A stretch of 64,000 nt of DNA from Aldrovandia affinis (Eukaryota > Chordata > Actinopteri > Notacanthiformes > Halosauridae), in assembly GCA_029706075.1 (NCBI GenBank), contig JAINUG010000228.1, positions 930,001 to 994,000 of the forward strand. Reading direction: 5' to 3'. The notes beneath the pieces were generated by a model. It did no database searches, was not told where the DNA came from, and saw only the letters and a list, made by a program, of their open reading frames with translations. Shown here piece after piece: positions 1 to 11,098 of this stretch (within the stretch, counting starts at the first letter, position 1; every line of letters starts with the position of its first letter). Both the position numbers and the translations under genes were made by a program.

Positions 1-1050
1 CCTACATTAATAACAACTTAGATGGTTGTGGTGAAAATTGCCTCAATGCTTAATCCATCCTCACCTCTCAGTTCAGTTTAAAAGTCACGAGGGCTTGTTC
101 GGGAGAACCTCGAGTCCAGGGTCTCAGAATGGGTGTATTCGTGTGGTCTCATGAACCTAGCAGCAAACACTATTCAATGTTAAGACAAAATACATCAAAT
201 AAAATTGTACAAAAATTCAAAAATAGTTTAGGGATGTAAATATGTTGTTGTGGACTTTTTTTTGTAATATATTCAAATAGTATTTTAATTAAGAACATTT
301 TGTTTAAAAAAGCTTCTCTTTTTCCCTTTTATATTTTTCCATCCCTCTCATTTGGCGTGCCGCCTATGGATGGACAGCGTTTGCCTATATCTCCTATGCC
401 ACAGAGGCTCTGCATCTGTGCTTTACAATTTACAATCCACTGTTTAGAATTGTGCTTGTTTTGTGTTTTTAATTCACTAGTCAAGTAGAGCAGCTTCTTT
501 CAAATCTGTGAAAAATTTACAAACTGCAGAGAGCAAAATACTCAACAAAGCTCTGCATTTTAAGGTTTTTTTCCCACAACTTTAAACCCTCTGGTATAGC
601 TGGGTCAATCTCAATACACAATCATGCTAAAACAGATTTTGCTTTCTGAAAACTATTCATTCTCGTGATATTTCCTAAGAAGTCCTAAAGTTTTAATACC
701 AATACTGAATTTAAAAAAAATGATTACTATAAGATTGTTTAATAGAACAGGTTTAATTTCAACTCCAGATAGTCATGTCTTGGCTCAGTCTGTTTCATGG
801 ATGACAATACCTCTGTGAGGATGGTTTCTCGAACACAGTAACAATGGTAACTGGTGGAAAAATTCAGTCTTGACCAAATTTGGGGCCTTCGATTGCTAGC
901 CTTCTCCTGGGAAAATTTACGCAAATAAAGAAATCCTCTAGTAAGTGCAAACTGGACAGTAGGAAAAAGTAGGAGGGAATGGAACATTTGGCACGTTAAT
1001 CCATTGAAGAAAAATATGCAAAGGTCTGTGGGCCTGTTACACACTTTATA
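1..1050. other. Single-copy AT-rich intergenic sequence
   Basis: No gene, RNA gene or recognisable repeat is seen here. The short open frames on both strands have no domain-like composition. It ends where the truncated L2 begins. Confidence 0.5.
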
Positions 1051-1051
1051 G

Positions 1052-1735
1052 CCTTTAAGCCACTGCAACTAGTCCAGAACGCTGCCGCTCGTCTGGTGTT
1101 CAACTAGCCGAAGTTCACCCACATCACCCCTCTACTCTCCTCTCTGCACTGGCTCTCCATCGCGGCACGCATCAGATTCAAATCACTGGTGCTTGCTTTT
1201 CAAGCGGCCAGAGGTACTGCTCCCCCTTATCTCCAGTCACTCATCACTCCCTACACCCCTCCCAGACCCCTCCGCTCTGCCTCCTCTGGTAAACTGACTG
1301 TCCCTTCCCTCCGGGCGCTTGGCAGCCGCTCCTCGCGGTCTCGCCTCTTCTCTGTCCTGATCCCTTGCTGGTGGAATGACCTTCCGCAATCGGTCAGGAC
1401 CGCGGAATCACTTGCGATCTTCCGCAAGAGACTCAAAACCCACCTCTTCAGACTCCACTACCACTGAACTCTGTCCATCTAGCTAAATTGTCTTCACCAC
1501 TGTTTACTTGTTCAACACTATACTCAAAAAAAATAAAAATAATTCACTAACCTTTTCCTTCCCGGTGTTACAGGTATGGTACACAGATGCCTGCAATGAT
1601 GTCTATTGCTGTATTCCTGCACTGATCTCGTGCGCTACTATGATTGTTCCTACCATGTATTAATGCACATCCTGTAAGTCGCTCTGGATAAGAGCGTCTG
1701 CTAAATGCTTAAAATGTAAAAATGTAAAATGTAGC
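1052..1735 (+). mobile_element. 5'-truncated L2-clade LINE (UnaL2-like tail)
   Basis: This is the last part of an L2-clade non-LTR retrotransposon. It begins inside the C-terminal coding region, runs through a 3' UTR from about 1468, and ends with the conserved fish L2 tail at about 1675-1712. That tail contains CGCTCTGGATAAGAGCG, which can fold into a six-base-pair stem, followed by TCTGCTAAATG and short AAAATGTA-type terminal repeats. Tail stem-loops of this kind are known to be recognised by L2 reverse transcriptases (eel UnaL2), and tRNA SINEs in this window carry the same tail. Extreme 5' truncation is normal for LINE insertion. No target-site duplication was recognised. Confidence 0.9.
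1057..1467 (+). pseudogene. L2 ORF2 C-terminal fragment
   Basis: The frame encodes the C-terminal part of an L2 reverse transcriptase protein. Typical blocks include LVQNAAARLVFN, SLHWL, TAPPYLQSLITPYTPPRPLR and WWNDLPQSVR, ending at RLKTHLFRLHYH. It is interrupted by an in-frame TAG at 1105-1107, where the related copy at 10600-11046 has CAG (Gln). The change is a simple C-to-T transition. The catalytic RT domain is absent because the element is 5'-truncated, so the fragment cannot make a working enzyme. It is about 90% similar by eye to the second L2 copy, so both belong to the same family. Confidence 0.9.
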
Positions 1736-1739
1736 TACC

Positions 1740-2665
1740 TTAGAGTCAATGAGAAAATAAATGGTAATGGAAGGAACCACAGTAAAGCTGTGAACTAGTA
1801 CAGAGACCAAAGCCCTCTTAGCAATATGTGGAGAGAATTGGCAACAGTTGGTAAAGACACACTACAAGCAAAGACTGGGCTATATGGCCTAGACATTGTA
1901 GGCCTAGTCTACGCCAACTATGCCCATGAGCCTGCAGCAGTGAGAAACATTTGACTTCATTCCATTAAGGGTAGGGTGCTTTCAAGACAGTGTTCTGTAG
2001 TTTACTGCTGTATTATCACCTCTTAACAACATGCAAGCATTCACAGCATACCAGTAGTCATCAGTGAGAGATACACTTCTCCTGTGATCAGCTCTCCTGA
2101 AGAACTGTGTAGTGTAGTGAGGCTTGTAGTGTGGAAACAATGTTGTGGGCTCATGGGTGAGTGCATTGAAGGAGAGTATATGTTTCCATTGCAGTGCTCC
2201 TTCCATGGTTGCGTGTAGCACAGCAGTGACTCAAGAGGCACATTTGGCCCTTCCAAATTAATGGAAAAATGGAAGAAAGGGGGGAAAAAAGTCAAAATCA
2301 CTGTAAAACTAGTACTTGCATAATTCATCCCTGAGGAAAATACTGCTAGCTAGCTTTGATAAAATGCCAACTGTAGAGACGGGAGTTAAGTGCAGACAGC
2401 TTCATGGCAAACCACTGAGAACCTTACCATTACTCATTTTCATGACAGGGAATTTATATAATATTATGCCATTTGCTTTCTCCTCCTCTGTTTATGCTCT
2501 TGGTAATGGCACAACAGAAATCCATCAAAAGTGGCCATGCAGCATGGCAGAGGGTAGAGTTGTGATATCATGAGTACAACCCTCAGAGACACATAAGACT
2601 TACTCTTCAATAGCATTAATACCTCCTGTGATTATCTGTTCCATTGCCAAACTCGAGTTCCATTG
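1740..2665. other. Single-copy intergenic sequence
   Basis: No coding region or repeat was recognised between the truncated L2 and the Tc1 relic. The overlapping short open frames at 1982-2573 look like chance frames. Confidence 0.45.
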
Positions 2666-2669
2666 GAAC

Positions 2670-3017
2670 TTGGTGTCATGGTCAAATAAGACCAAAATTA
2701 AGCCCATGCAAACCAGTGGTGGGATTTTGCACCGGATGAAGGACGCTTATGTTGAAAATAGCCTATACCTATGGTGAAATTTGGTGGTGGATGTTATGGG
2801 TTTTTTGTTTGTTTTGCATCTACTGGTCCTGGGGCTCATGGTTCATGGTTCCATTGACATTAAAGTCAATGGAACCATGAACTCCAGCAAGTACCAAGAC
2901 ATTTTGGCCAAAAACCTAGTTCCTTCTGCCAGGAAGCTGAAACTTGTCTTGCTGAAAGACCCATTTGTGGCTAAACATGCCTCAAAATCAACCAAGAAAT
3001 GGTTAACTAACAAATAA
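2670..3017 (+). pseudogene. Tc1/mariner transposase relic
   Basis: This is a decayed fragment of a Tc1-type DDE transposase. Recognisable blocks are WSNKTKIK-like residues near 2680, IPMVKFGGG near 2770 (family: PTVKHGGGSVM), NGTMNSSKYQDILAKNL near 2870 and SKSTKKWLTNK at the end. The segment that should hold the second catalytic Asp (family QQDNDPKHT) has decayed to KDPFVAKHA. Frameshifts separate the first and last blocks. One of them coincides with a perfect 18-bp inverted repeat at 2841-2882, which is reported separately. No terminal inverted repeats were found, so the element is truncated at both ends. It is an old, inactive insertion. Confidence 0.8.
2841..2882. repeat. Perfect 18-bp inverted repeat inside Tc1 relic
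   Basis: The arms at 2841-2858 and 2865-2882 are perfect reverse complements, separated by the six bases ATTAAA. The right arm is ordinary transposase coding sequence (VNGTMN region). The left arm is extra compared with what the family needs between the GPGA and KVNG blocks. Confidence 0.9.
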
Positions 3018-6000
3018 ATTATTATTTTGCAAGGAACATCTCAGTCTCCAAACTTGAAGGATCTTGAAATATTCTGTATGGAGGAATGGTCACAGATCCC
3101 CCAAACATCTTCATAAATCTCATAAACACTATAAAAAGACATGTTAATGTTAATGCATAAAATCTAATTTATTTAAATAATTTGACTTATGTTATGACTG
3201 TCACTTAGAATGTTACTTAGAATGAGGATAGAAATGAGAAACTGTTATATAGACTGGAAGACACAACATATGTGCCTTATATAATGAGTTCATATACGTG
3301 GTTTAAAAATCTGAGAACATCATGAATAATAATATGACCAGTGACAATGCGACTAATTCCAAGATATGTGGATACATTTGTTTTTGTTGCAGAAATACTG
3401 CTTTTTTGAGAAATATGCACAACAGTTTCACTCTCAATATGAGACAATTTACATAAAATATTTCATTACCCTGTCTCGCTCTCCCCCTAACCCCGTCAGT
3501 ACAGGGATTTATATTTATCTTTCTTTCTTTTTTGCTTAAAATTAGGAGAGATGGGGGGAGCACACGGGTTGTTTTTGTCTCCTCACATGTGATTCCAGTC
3601 GTGTCTTTGGCCCTAGCCTGTCTTTTTAAAAACCATTGTAATGTTATGCCCTTTAATCATTACAAGCTGAAACATAAAGTAACCCCAGTGTCTGAATTCC
3701 CACTGTAATGTTTGTGCCTTTTTGTTGGAGAGGAAGCTGTCCTTCTCTGGGGAAGTGCCCAGTGGTCACCTCTCCCCACTGTTCCTTTGAGGGTTGGCAT
3801 CATTAAGCTGATTTTCCTGGTGAGCCTTCAGCCTTGCACTAAAGTGACTAATCAAGCTTAGGTAATTAGGCCTTTATGCCTGCGCAGCCCAGACTGACAA
3901 AAAGATTAACAATCTTTGCACCATGCTTGAATAGATGTGAAAAATTCCACACTTATTCGTTTTGACAATATGAGAGTAATTTGCTCCATTACGAGGTGGA
4001 GGTGTAGCTCTACCGCTCCTTCACAGGTACTGTAATGGCATGATTCAGGCCCCTGAGAGTGGGGGACATTGCCTCTGTCCATGTTACTGGGTTAAAAATA
4101 CACATATATCCACATTTATGTTTTTTTATTTCCTTGTATAGAACTTTCGGCATATAACACTTTTCCCTCTTTCAAATGAGCCTCACAAAAACCAAGTGCC
4201 AAAATGTTTTACGTGTTCCTAATCAGTATCGACTCCCTCCTAAATGACAGCAATAAAGCTACATAAATCTTCCAGGTGCACAAAAGGCTCGGTAAAAACA
4301 ATTAAAAACCCAAGATTTAACAGCCATCAGCCATCTCATGCAGACCGTCACATAATGAGCTTTGTGTGTGAACAAGGCAATGGCTGCATTGTGCAACTGC
4401 AGGATCCTTCCCCTCAAGCATCTGAGAGACTTTTGCAGCCTCCACCGTGCATTCCTGTTGACCTTTATGGACGGAACCTGTGTGCTAACAGCACAATTTA
4501 AGCTTCCACGCTGGAGAAAACAGTCTACAATTAAAAAATACAAATAAATAGAAAGACAGTGACACTGTATTAACCAGGGCCTCAGCTCATAACATGACTC
4601 TGTAGGGTAGTTTCGGGAAACTGCATTATTGTAGAATGAGTAGACAGTTGCACTGTTGAATACCAACAATTATGCCCTCCATGTTTTGCTGTGAGAGCCC
4701 ATTTAGGTGAAGGGGACCGAGCCTAATGAAGAATGAGCACTTAACAGGAACATGCAGCACGTACGTGGCACACAGTGGGGTGGGGGGCGAGAGGTTTTGA
4801 GCTTGGGGGTGGCGTTTCCATATTGAATGGCTACAGATGTCCACTGACAGACATTTCACACACACAGGGCTGCTATCACGTCAAGGCTTAGTAAATTAAA
4901 CATTTAACAGCTGCACTAAAACCGACAGCTCGTCTCAGCCCCATAGGGACCCTGCCTGCCTCGCCATAAAACATGCTAATTTGAACATGTTATCATATGC
5001 ACTGAGAACATACATCCCCACAGACACATACGTGCATGCATGCCCAGACACATACACCTACATGCAATGAAAGAGCACTCTAAAGGAAAAAGGAGAGGAG
5101 ACATTCACAAGATAAACAAGCACTTTCCTGGCATCAGAGGGTCAGAGGGTCAAAATAACAGAGGTCCTGTCAGCTTTCCCATTGATAAAAGGAGCTCGGC
5201 AGTGAGGTGTGAGAAATCTCAGGTGGCTACATGTGTGTCCCGCCTGTATTCTCACCACCTGAGAGTTCTCACACCTCCAACAGCTTTACTTCTGCCTCAT
5301 TGGCCTAACATGCTAGCCTGCTCCCAGAAGATCTTCTCTTTCGGAGTTATGACAGCAAATTCACCGCTTTGCATTCAACATGATAGCCGCTGTGGGATCT
5401 GCTCATCCAAGTCCCCCTCGGCACAACCATTACCCTTCCCATCACAGCTCATCTGCTGCAGTACATGTTTTGGCCTGTTGTCTCGCATTATATGATTGTC
5501 ACGGCTGCCGAGGATTCTGTTTGTGCCCGCAATGTGGCACCGCCACTGTTTCAGGGTGCCAGCACAGCCACACATTTGCAATCTGTCCCAGTGTCCCCAG
5601 CCAGAACGCTCTGGATAACAAGGCAAGAAAAAATGGCATAATAATAATAGCTGTCAGCTTGATCAGAAGGTAAACAATATTTTATGGAATCTTTTGAGAT
5701 TTTATTTTTTATATATACAAGGGACCTTTGAAGTGAACTCTAACAGCAGCACACAAAAACAGGCTTCAAACGCGCCAGGAGGCATGAAAAAGCAGGGGAG
5801 GGTTTGAGTTTAGGTCTGTGCAGAGGATGAGTTGTGGGAACGCCCCCGCTTTCGCTATTCTGCCGTGACCGTGCCGAGGGGCTCAGAGAGCCCAGGAAAC
5901 CAGCAGCATTGCACCCCACTCTCTCATCACCAGGGCCCCCCCCCCCCCGGGTTCCTTGACAGCACCAACGCCCATACCCCATCCTGTCCTGTTAAGCTGA

Positions 6001-7005
6001 GGGGCCCCCAGACAGGTGCTGAATAGAAGCCAGAAGTGGTGCTGCTGGCATGCTTGACCAAGAAGACACAGGGGGTACAAAGCTTACCCTCACACTCACC
6101 ATCCCAGTGTGCCCCCCCTCCCAGACACACCACCAAAGGGATCTAACTTTATCTAGAATAAATGTCTAAAGCATTCCAAAGCAAAGGCACATCTTAAAGT
6201 TAAAAGCACATCTATGTTCCTTTGACTGATCCTATAAGTATCCTATCCCAGCCACTTTAGATATGTTAATGTGAATCTCAGCAAACAGATGCAGCACATT
6301 TCATTACCAACAACTCTGGCTTTGCTTAATCACCATCCCAGTAGACATTTTCTTGCATGCACACTCTGAAGTCCAAGGCGAAAACACAATCCAAATTGGT
6401 TCATTTTAATTGCAAACGGCTTTCCAGAAAAAAACTCATAGATTAAATTGTTCCCTTCCCTGGACACTCAATAAAACATTCCTCCTGACATATGGCATTG
6501 TCTCAATGCATTAAACACAACCCAAAATACATTCCATTTGTCTGGATTTCTTTTTGTGGTAGTGAGGAAGATTCTACAAATTTTAAAGAGGAAATATGAA
6601 TATTCATGATTTATTTCTACTGCATGAGACAGTAACTCTCACTCTTTGTAAGCCAACAGCCAGAGCCATACAATAGGTTTTCTGTTTTGCTTGGCTTTAA
6701 GGAACTGGCCACAAGCATTTTATCACTTAATCATAAAACCTGCTGAGCCGGGTAGAGAAATACAAGTAGGGATCCATGTCACAATTATTATTATTTTTTT
6801 CTAAGATAAAAGAGGTCAATTAACTTAAAGTAGTGCTCTGGTGCAATTCTGTGAATACTTTTTTATAAGACTCAAAGACAGTACAGTATATCCAGAAAGG
6901 TTTTTAAGAGTTGTAATTGTGAAAGAGGAGAAGAGATTATCACTGCTCTATAAAGAATGATAATATATCTTTAACCTCAAAAAAAATGTCTCTCCTTCTC
7001 TCCAT

Positions 7006-7008
<3 letters not shown>
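3018..7008. other. Single-copy sequence, no gene; possible conserved non-coding blocks
   Basis: No coding region or transposon is recognised. Stretches at about 3640-3960, 4200-4510 and 6540-6790 have balanced composition and clustered homeodomain, SOX-like and POU-like words, as conserved non-coding elements often do, but conservation cannot be tested here. A palindrome AAAGATTAACAATCTTT lies at 3901-3917. A homopolymer of about 14 C bases lies near 5935-5949. Confidence 0.35.
6596..6607. promoter_or_regulatory. Palindromic POU-type site
   Basis: ATGAATATTCAT is a perfect 12-bp palindrome of the type bound by POU-domain dimers (MORE-like arrangement). It sits in single-copy sequence with further TAAT and TTTAT words close by. 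Binding is inferred from motif knowledge only. Confidence 0.3.

Positions 7009-7065
<57 letters not shown>
7009..7065 (+). repeat. (CT)n microsatellite
   Basis: An uninterrupted CT dinucleotide run of about 57 bp, followed by an imperfect tail to about 7105. Confidence 0.97.
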
Positions 7066-7073
<8 letters not shown>

Positions 7074-8145
7074 TTAGTGTACTCTCTCAGTCTCTCTGTC
7101 AGAATTCCACAGAAACCCCTCAGAATTGTGTTTACACACTGTGTCTAAAGCATGGCAGTGATAATGAAGTGTCTGGTGAGGAGGATTAGTATGGAAGTTT
7201 GAAGCAATCCCCACGGTTTAAGACAGGCCCTCATGGGGGAAGTGGAGCGGTGCAGCTCTCTCACTCCTGAGGTACACCGAAACCTCTCCGACATATGTCC
7301 CCCCGCCAACTCTGATAAGCACCTCCCTCCTCCCACCCCTCAGCAGAAGAGGGACAACACGAGGAATAAAAAAAGGAGACACCAAATTTTGATCTGAGCA
7401 ATGCAGCTGTGAATGCTTGTTTCATTTGGAGCCAGAATCACAACCTGCAGTGCATGTGCCCCCAGGGACGTCTTTCATAAGGGAGGGGGACAAACAAAAA
7501 CTGACATCCTCCTATCTGTGGTCCAGAGAAAAAATAAACAGTTGAAGGCTGTCCTCTGAAGCCTGTTCCCCCTTTCCGTCTCACTCCTCTCTCTTTTTCC
7601 GTCTCCCTCTCCCCCTCTCATAGTCCTGTACACACCCTGATGTGGCTGACAAACGAACAAGACTGGCCCCCGAGAGGTGCAAAATGCTTGACAGTCGGTG
7701 GCTGGTTTGCTAAAGGGCACTGTCAGAAAGCCATCTGCAGTTGTTGCAAGTGTCAAGGAGTTGTCATAGCCTACATTCTCCTCTCTTCATTATCTGTTGC
7801 TCTCTCCTGGACTGTTTTCTCTCCTCCACCATGAAGATGGTAAAATGTATTAGAAGGGTAAAAAATATGTTCACCAAACTCAAAAAACACTATAAAAGAT
7901 AACTCAGTTATCCTTGCCATATATTTTTGGGAAAGAAATATTACTTGTTAAACAAACCTTTTTTCTGTGAGCAATTTAATTAGTAGAAAATAATCACACA
8001 CAAAAATTCTAAGCATACAATATAGCTCATTACCTGTGTTTTATCATTTGTACAGTTTTTTCTCATCTGTATCAAGGGTGTGAATACGTTTGGAGAGTAC
8101 TATATGGATATATATACATGGGTATGTCACATGGTTGTAAAAAGG
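7066..8145. other. Intergenic sequence, no gene seen
   Basis: No coding region is recognised. Pyrimidine-rich patches occur at 7560-7625. The sequence near 8070-8105 (AAGGGTGTGAATACGTTTGG) resembles a worn Tc1 terminal repeat but is too short to call. Confidence 0.4.
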
Positions 8146-8186
8146 AAGGACAGCACTGTTTATCAGAAAGAAACAGTGCTGTCCTT
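8146..8186. repeat. Perfect 16-bp hairpin
   Basis: The arms at 8146-8161 and 8171-8186 are perfect complements around a nine-base loop. TTTATCAG words recur at about 8160, 8186 and 8213. The stem is shorter than normal for a microRNA precursor. Confidence 0.85.
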
Positions 8187-9429
8187 TATCAGAATAATTA
8201 TTCTCAGATTCCTTTATCAGAAATATTTCCAAAGGATTCATGGTTGAAACACATACAACAAACATACACAAGTATTCATACACACAAGTGCAGAAATATT
8301 ATGTAAGCATGTTTATCTACCAACACAATCTCTGTTAACATCCTCTTAATTGACAATGCCTGACCCTTCTGTATTATGCTAATTAATATGTAAAATAGAT
8401 ATCGCATAATATTCTGGTGATACAAGTAACCGAAATGCTGCTCTGGTCAAGGTTTTTATGAGGCTGTCAGGTTGAATTATGCTCTTCTCTGTAGCCACAG
8501 GCATGGAAATGAAAATTGACCACTGACTCAACTGACAGCACAGGTCATCTTCTGTCTTCTTCTCCTCCACAGCTTCAACAAAACAGCACTCTCCCATTCC
8601 CCGAATCATGGAGCTGTACTAAACAGGGTTTCAGAAGATAAATCCTCACTGGTGTTAGTTTGGGTAATGTCTTGAACAGATACCTCAGACAATTGACACA
8701 TAAATAAGGGCGAATTGTGTATGGGGGGAAATCTTGTGCGTGCTGCCTGGTTGAAGAGAATCAAATTGGCACTTTGGAGGTTTGTGCATTTGGGCAACCC
8801 TGACCACTGCGAACAGAGAGTGGGGGGGTTGGACTGTGGGGCTGTGGGTCAGACCGCTGTGAGTCAGACTGTGGGTCTCACCTTCAGGAGAGCAAAGCAC
8901 ATCGCCAAGAAGGGGTGGGACCTCTTCAAAAGGGAGGAGCCCGTCACACTAATAACAAACATGCTCCGGCCGCATCCTGGCATTAACGTGCACTCGCTAC
9001 GTGCGGCCACACATTTACAGCACCCTGCATCACAAAAGATCTGTTTGAAGGAGTGTGAGAGAAAACTGAAGAGGAAAGCATTCTACCAGGGTTGGGATCG
9101 TCTCGTCGCTTGCCAGTAAGTGAAAGTTATCCGGCGTTAGATTTTGTGTTTAGCTTCTGCATTCGCCTCCTGTTTCACTGGTCGCAAGTAGCAGTTAACG
9201 TTACTTAGTTAGTTTAATTAGCATCTTGTTGCTGTTACTCCAGTGCTTACTCATTTCTATCATTAGCTTAGAAGTTGTTTTTCAAAGTTGATTGGTACTT
9301 AGCTGGTTTCAATCGGTTTTATTTTATTTTATTTTATTTGCTCGCCGCACGGTAAGTATCATAGTTTTGTATCTCCCTGTTCTACTTCCCCTGCAACTAA
9401 CACTACATGCTACCTCCCTATCCCAGTCC
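8187..9429. other. Intergenic sequence upstream of an L2 copy
   Basis: A plus-strand open frame at 8715-9119 (134 codons) resembles nothing I recognise and may be chance or part of an uncharacterised 5' region of the adjacent LINE. A short (ATTTT)n tract lies at about 9320-9343. Confidence 0.35.
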
Positions 9430-9446
9430 ATGTCTCCTCTTCTAGA

Positions 9447-10016
9447 TTGCCTAGAAGGAGAGATTATACTCACACCCGTAACCCCTCCAATCTCACCCTC
9501 CCTCCTAGATCTCCCAGTGTCGATGTGGTGGTAGCAGGCGGACTATGGAACTGTCAGTCCACTGTCCGGAAGGCCGATTTCATCTCGGCCCAGGCCTCCC
9601 TACTCTCCCTGCAGTTCCTGGCGCTCATGGAGACATGGATCACTCCTCAGAACACGGCCACCCCTGCTGCTCTCTCCGCTGCCTACACCTTCTCACACAC
9701 TCCACGACCCACAGGTAGAGGTGGAGGGACAGGTATACTGATCTCCCCCCTGTGGAGATTTGGTATTGTTCCTCTTCCTCACTTCTCACCCTCCTCCTTT
9801 GAATTTCATGCTGTCACTGTCACTATTCCATGTAAACTGCACATCATTGTTCTTTATCGCCCTCCAGGTCCACTGAGGAGTTTCCTAGATGAGATGGATG
9901 CCCTACTCAGCGCCTTCCCTGAGGTTGGCACTCCCGTCTTACTCCTCGGTGACTTCAACCTGCCGCTGGAGACCCATCAGGCCTCTGCATTCCTCCCTCT
10001 CTCTTACCGCGGATGA
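9447..10016 (+). pseudogene. L2 APE endonuclease domain (C-terminally deleted)
   Basis: The frame encodes most of an apurinic/apyrimidinic-type endonuclease, the L2 enzyme that nicks target DNA. Visible blocks are LWNCQSTVRKADFI, LALMETWITP (catalytic Glu), GRGGGTGILIS, LHIIVLYRPPGP and VLLLGDFNLPLE (the GDFN catalytic motif). After SAFLPL the sequence jumps straight to the pre-RT linker. The C-terminal part, which should include the SDH motif with the catalytic His, is therefore absent. The junction is near 10000. The following linker (ADDFASFFHEKVDDI) is in another frame, so a frameshift accompanies the deletion. Confidence 0.87.
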
Positions 10017-10144
10017 CTTCGCATCCTTCTTTCATGAGAAGGTTGATGACATTTGCAACTCCTTCCCCCCAACCTCTCCCTCACCTAACTCTCCCTCACC
10101 CATCTCGCTACCTAAACCTCCTGCCCTCCTTCTCGCCCCTCCCT

Positions 10145-10572
10145 GACTCAGACATCCTTCAACTTGTCCTCTCCCACCGTCCCACCACCTGCCCTCTTGA
10201 TCCCATTCCTTCCCCCCTCTTCCAGTCCATTGCTATGGACATCCTCCCCTTTGTTTCCAATGTCATTAACTCCTCTCTTTCCTCTGGCTCTGTCCCCTCT
10301 TCCCTCAAATGCGCTCATGTTGTCCCCCTCCTCAAAAAACCCTCTCTGGTTCCTGCTGTCATTTCAAACTACCGACCTGTCTCTCTCCTCCAATTCCTTT
10401 CCAAAACATTAGAGCGGGCTGTCTATAACCAATTGTCTGCTCATCTCTTACAGAACGACCTGCTTGATCCTAACCAGTCTGGGTTCAGAGCAGGCCACTC
10501 CACAGAGACTGCTCTCCTTGCGGTCACTGAGGCTCTTCATGGGGCTAAGTCTCAATCCCTTAGCTCCGTCCT
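10145..10572 (+). pseudogene. L2 reverse transcriptase, N-terminal part
   Basis: The plus-strand frame contains the early RT motifs of an L2 element: CPLDPIPSPLF, KCAHVVPLLKKPSL, VISNYRPVSLL, LSKTLERAVYNQL, DPNQSGFRAGHSTETALL and VTEALH. The sequence then jumps at about 10570-10580 to the C-terminal domain. RT motifs A to C, including the first catalytic Asp and the YADD box, are deleted. The protein would have no polymerase activity. The frame differs from both the endonuclease block and the C-terminal block. Confidence 0.88.
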
Positions 10573-10579
10573 CCCTGGT

Positions 10580-11046
10580 GATCTCATGTCTGGACTACTG
10601 CAATTCCTTGCTGGCAGGCCTTCCGGCCTGTGCCATCAAGCCACTACAACTAGTCCAGAACGTTGCCGCTCGTCTGGTGTTCAACCAGCCGAAGTTCACC
10701 CAGGTCACCCCTCTACTCTCCTCTCTGCACTGGCTCCCCATCGCAGCACGCATCAGATTCAAATCACTGGTGCTTGCTTTTCAATCGGCCAGAGGTACTG
10801 CTCCCCCATACCTCCAGTCACTCATCACTCCCTACACCCCTCCCAGACCCCTCCGCTCCGCCTCCTCTGGCAAACTGACTGCCCCATCCCTCCGGGCGCC
10901 TGGCAGCCACTCCTCGTGGTCTCGCCTCTTCTCTGTCCTGATCCCTTGCTGGTGGAATGACCTTCCGCAATCGGTCAGGACCGCGGAATCACTTGCCATC
11001 TTCCGCAAGAGACTCAAAACCCACCTTTTCAGACTCCACTACCACT
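10580..11046 (+). pseudogene. L2 ORF2 C-terminal domain
   Basis: The frame encodes SCLDYCNSLLAGLPACAIKP, then LVQNVAARLVFNQPKFTQV, SLHWLPIAARIRFKSLVLAF, WWNDLPQSVR and RLKTHLFRLHYH before a TGA stop. It matches the fragment at 1057-1467 almost residue for residue and shows that the internal TAG of that copy was originally CAG (Gln). The domain lies downstream of the RT palm in L2 proteins. It is out of frame with the preceding RT block. Confidence 0.88.
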
Positions 11047-11098
11047 GAACTCTGTCCATCTAGCTAAATTGTCTTCACCACTGTTTACTTGTTCAACA

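Larger units (their letters stand above)
9430..11098 (+). mobile_element. Internally deleted L2-clade LINE
   Basis: This is an L2-clade retrotransposon carrying three coding blocks in 5'-3' order: APE-type endonuclease (about 9510-10000), N-terminal reverse transcriptase (about 10145-10570) and the C-terminal domain (about 10580-11046). Two internal deletions removed the end of the endonuclease and the catalytic centre of the RT. The 3' UTR matches the copy at 1052-1735 for only about 50 bases after the stop and then diverges at about 11098, so the L2 tail stem-loop is missing. The copy cannot be autonomous. The 5' limit is uncertain because no promoter region was recognised. Confidence 0.88.

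Noticed and set aside
4259-4669. Minus-strand open frame of 136 codons
   Set aside because: No domain-like pattern and no flanking splice signals; frames overlap it on the other strand. Probably chance.
5040-5673. Overlapping plus-strand open frames (151 and 97 codons)
   Set aside because: Composition is rich in Ser, Pro and His without motifs; two frames open at once suggests chance.
8070-8105. Sequence like a Tc1 terminal repeat (AAGGGTGTGAATACG)
   Set aside because: Too short and worn, with no matching opposite end or transposase.
8715-9119. 134-codon plus-strand open frame followed by a GTAAGT word
   Set aside because: No recognisable domain and no acceptor upstream. It could be part of the adjacent LINE's 5' region, but nothing supports a host gene.
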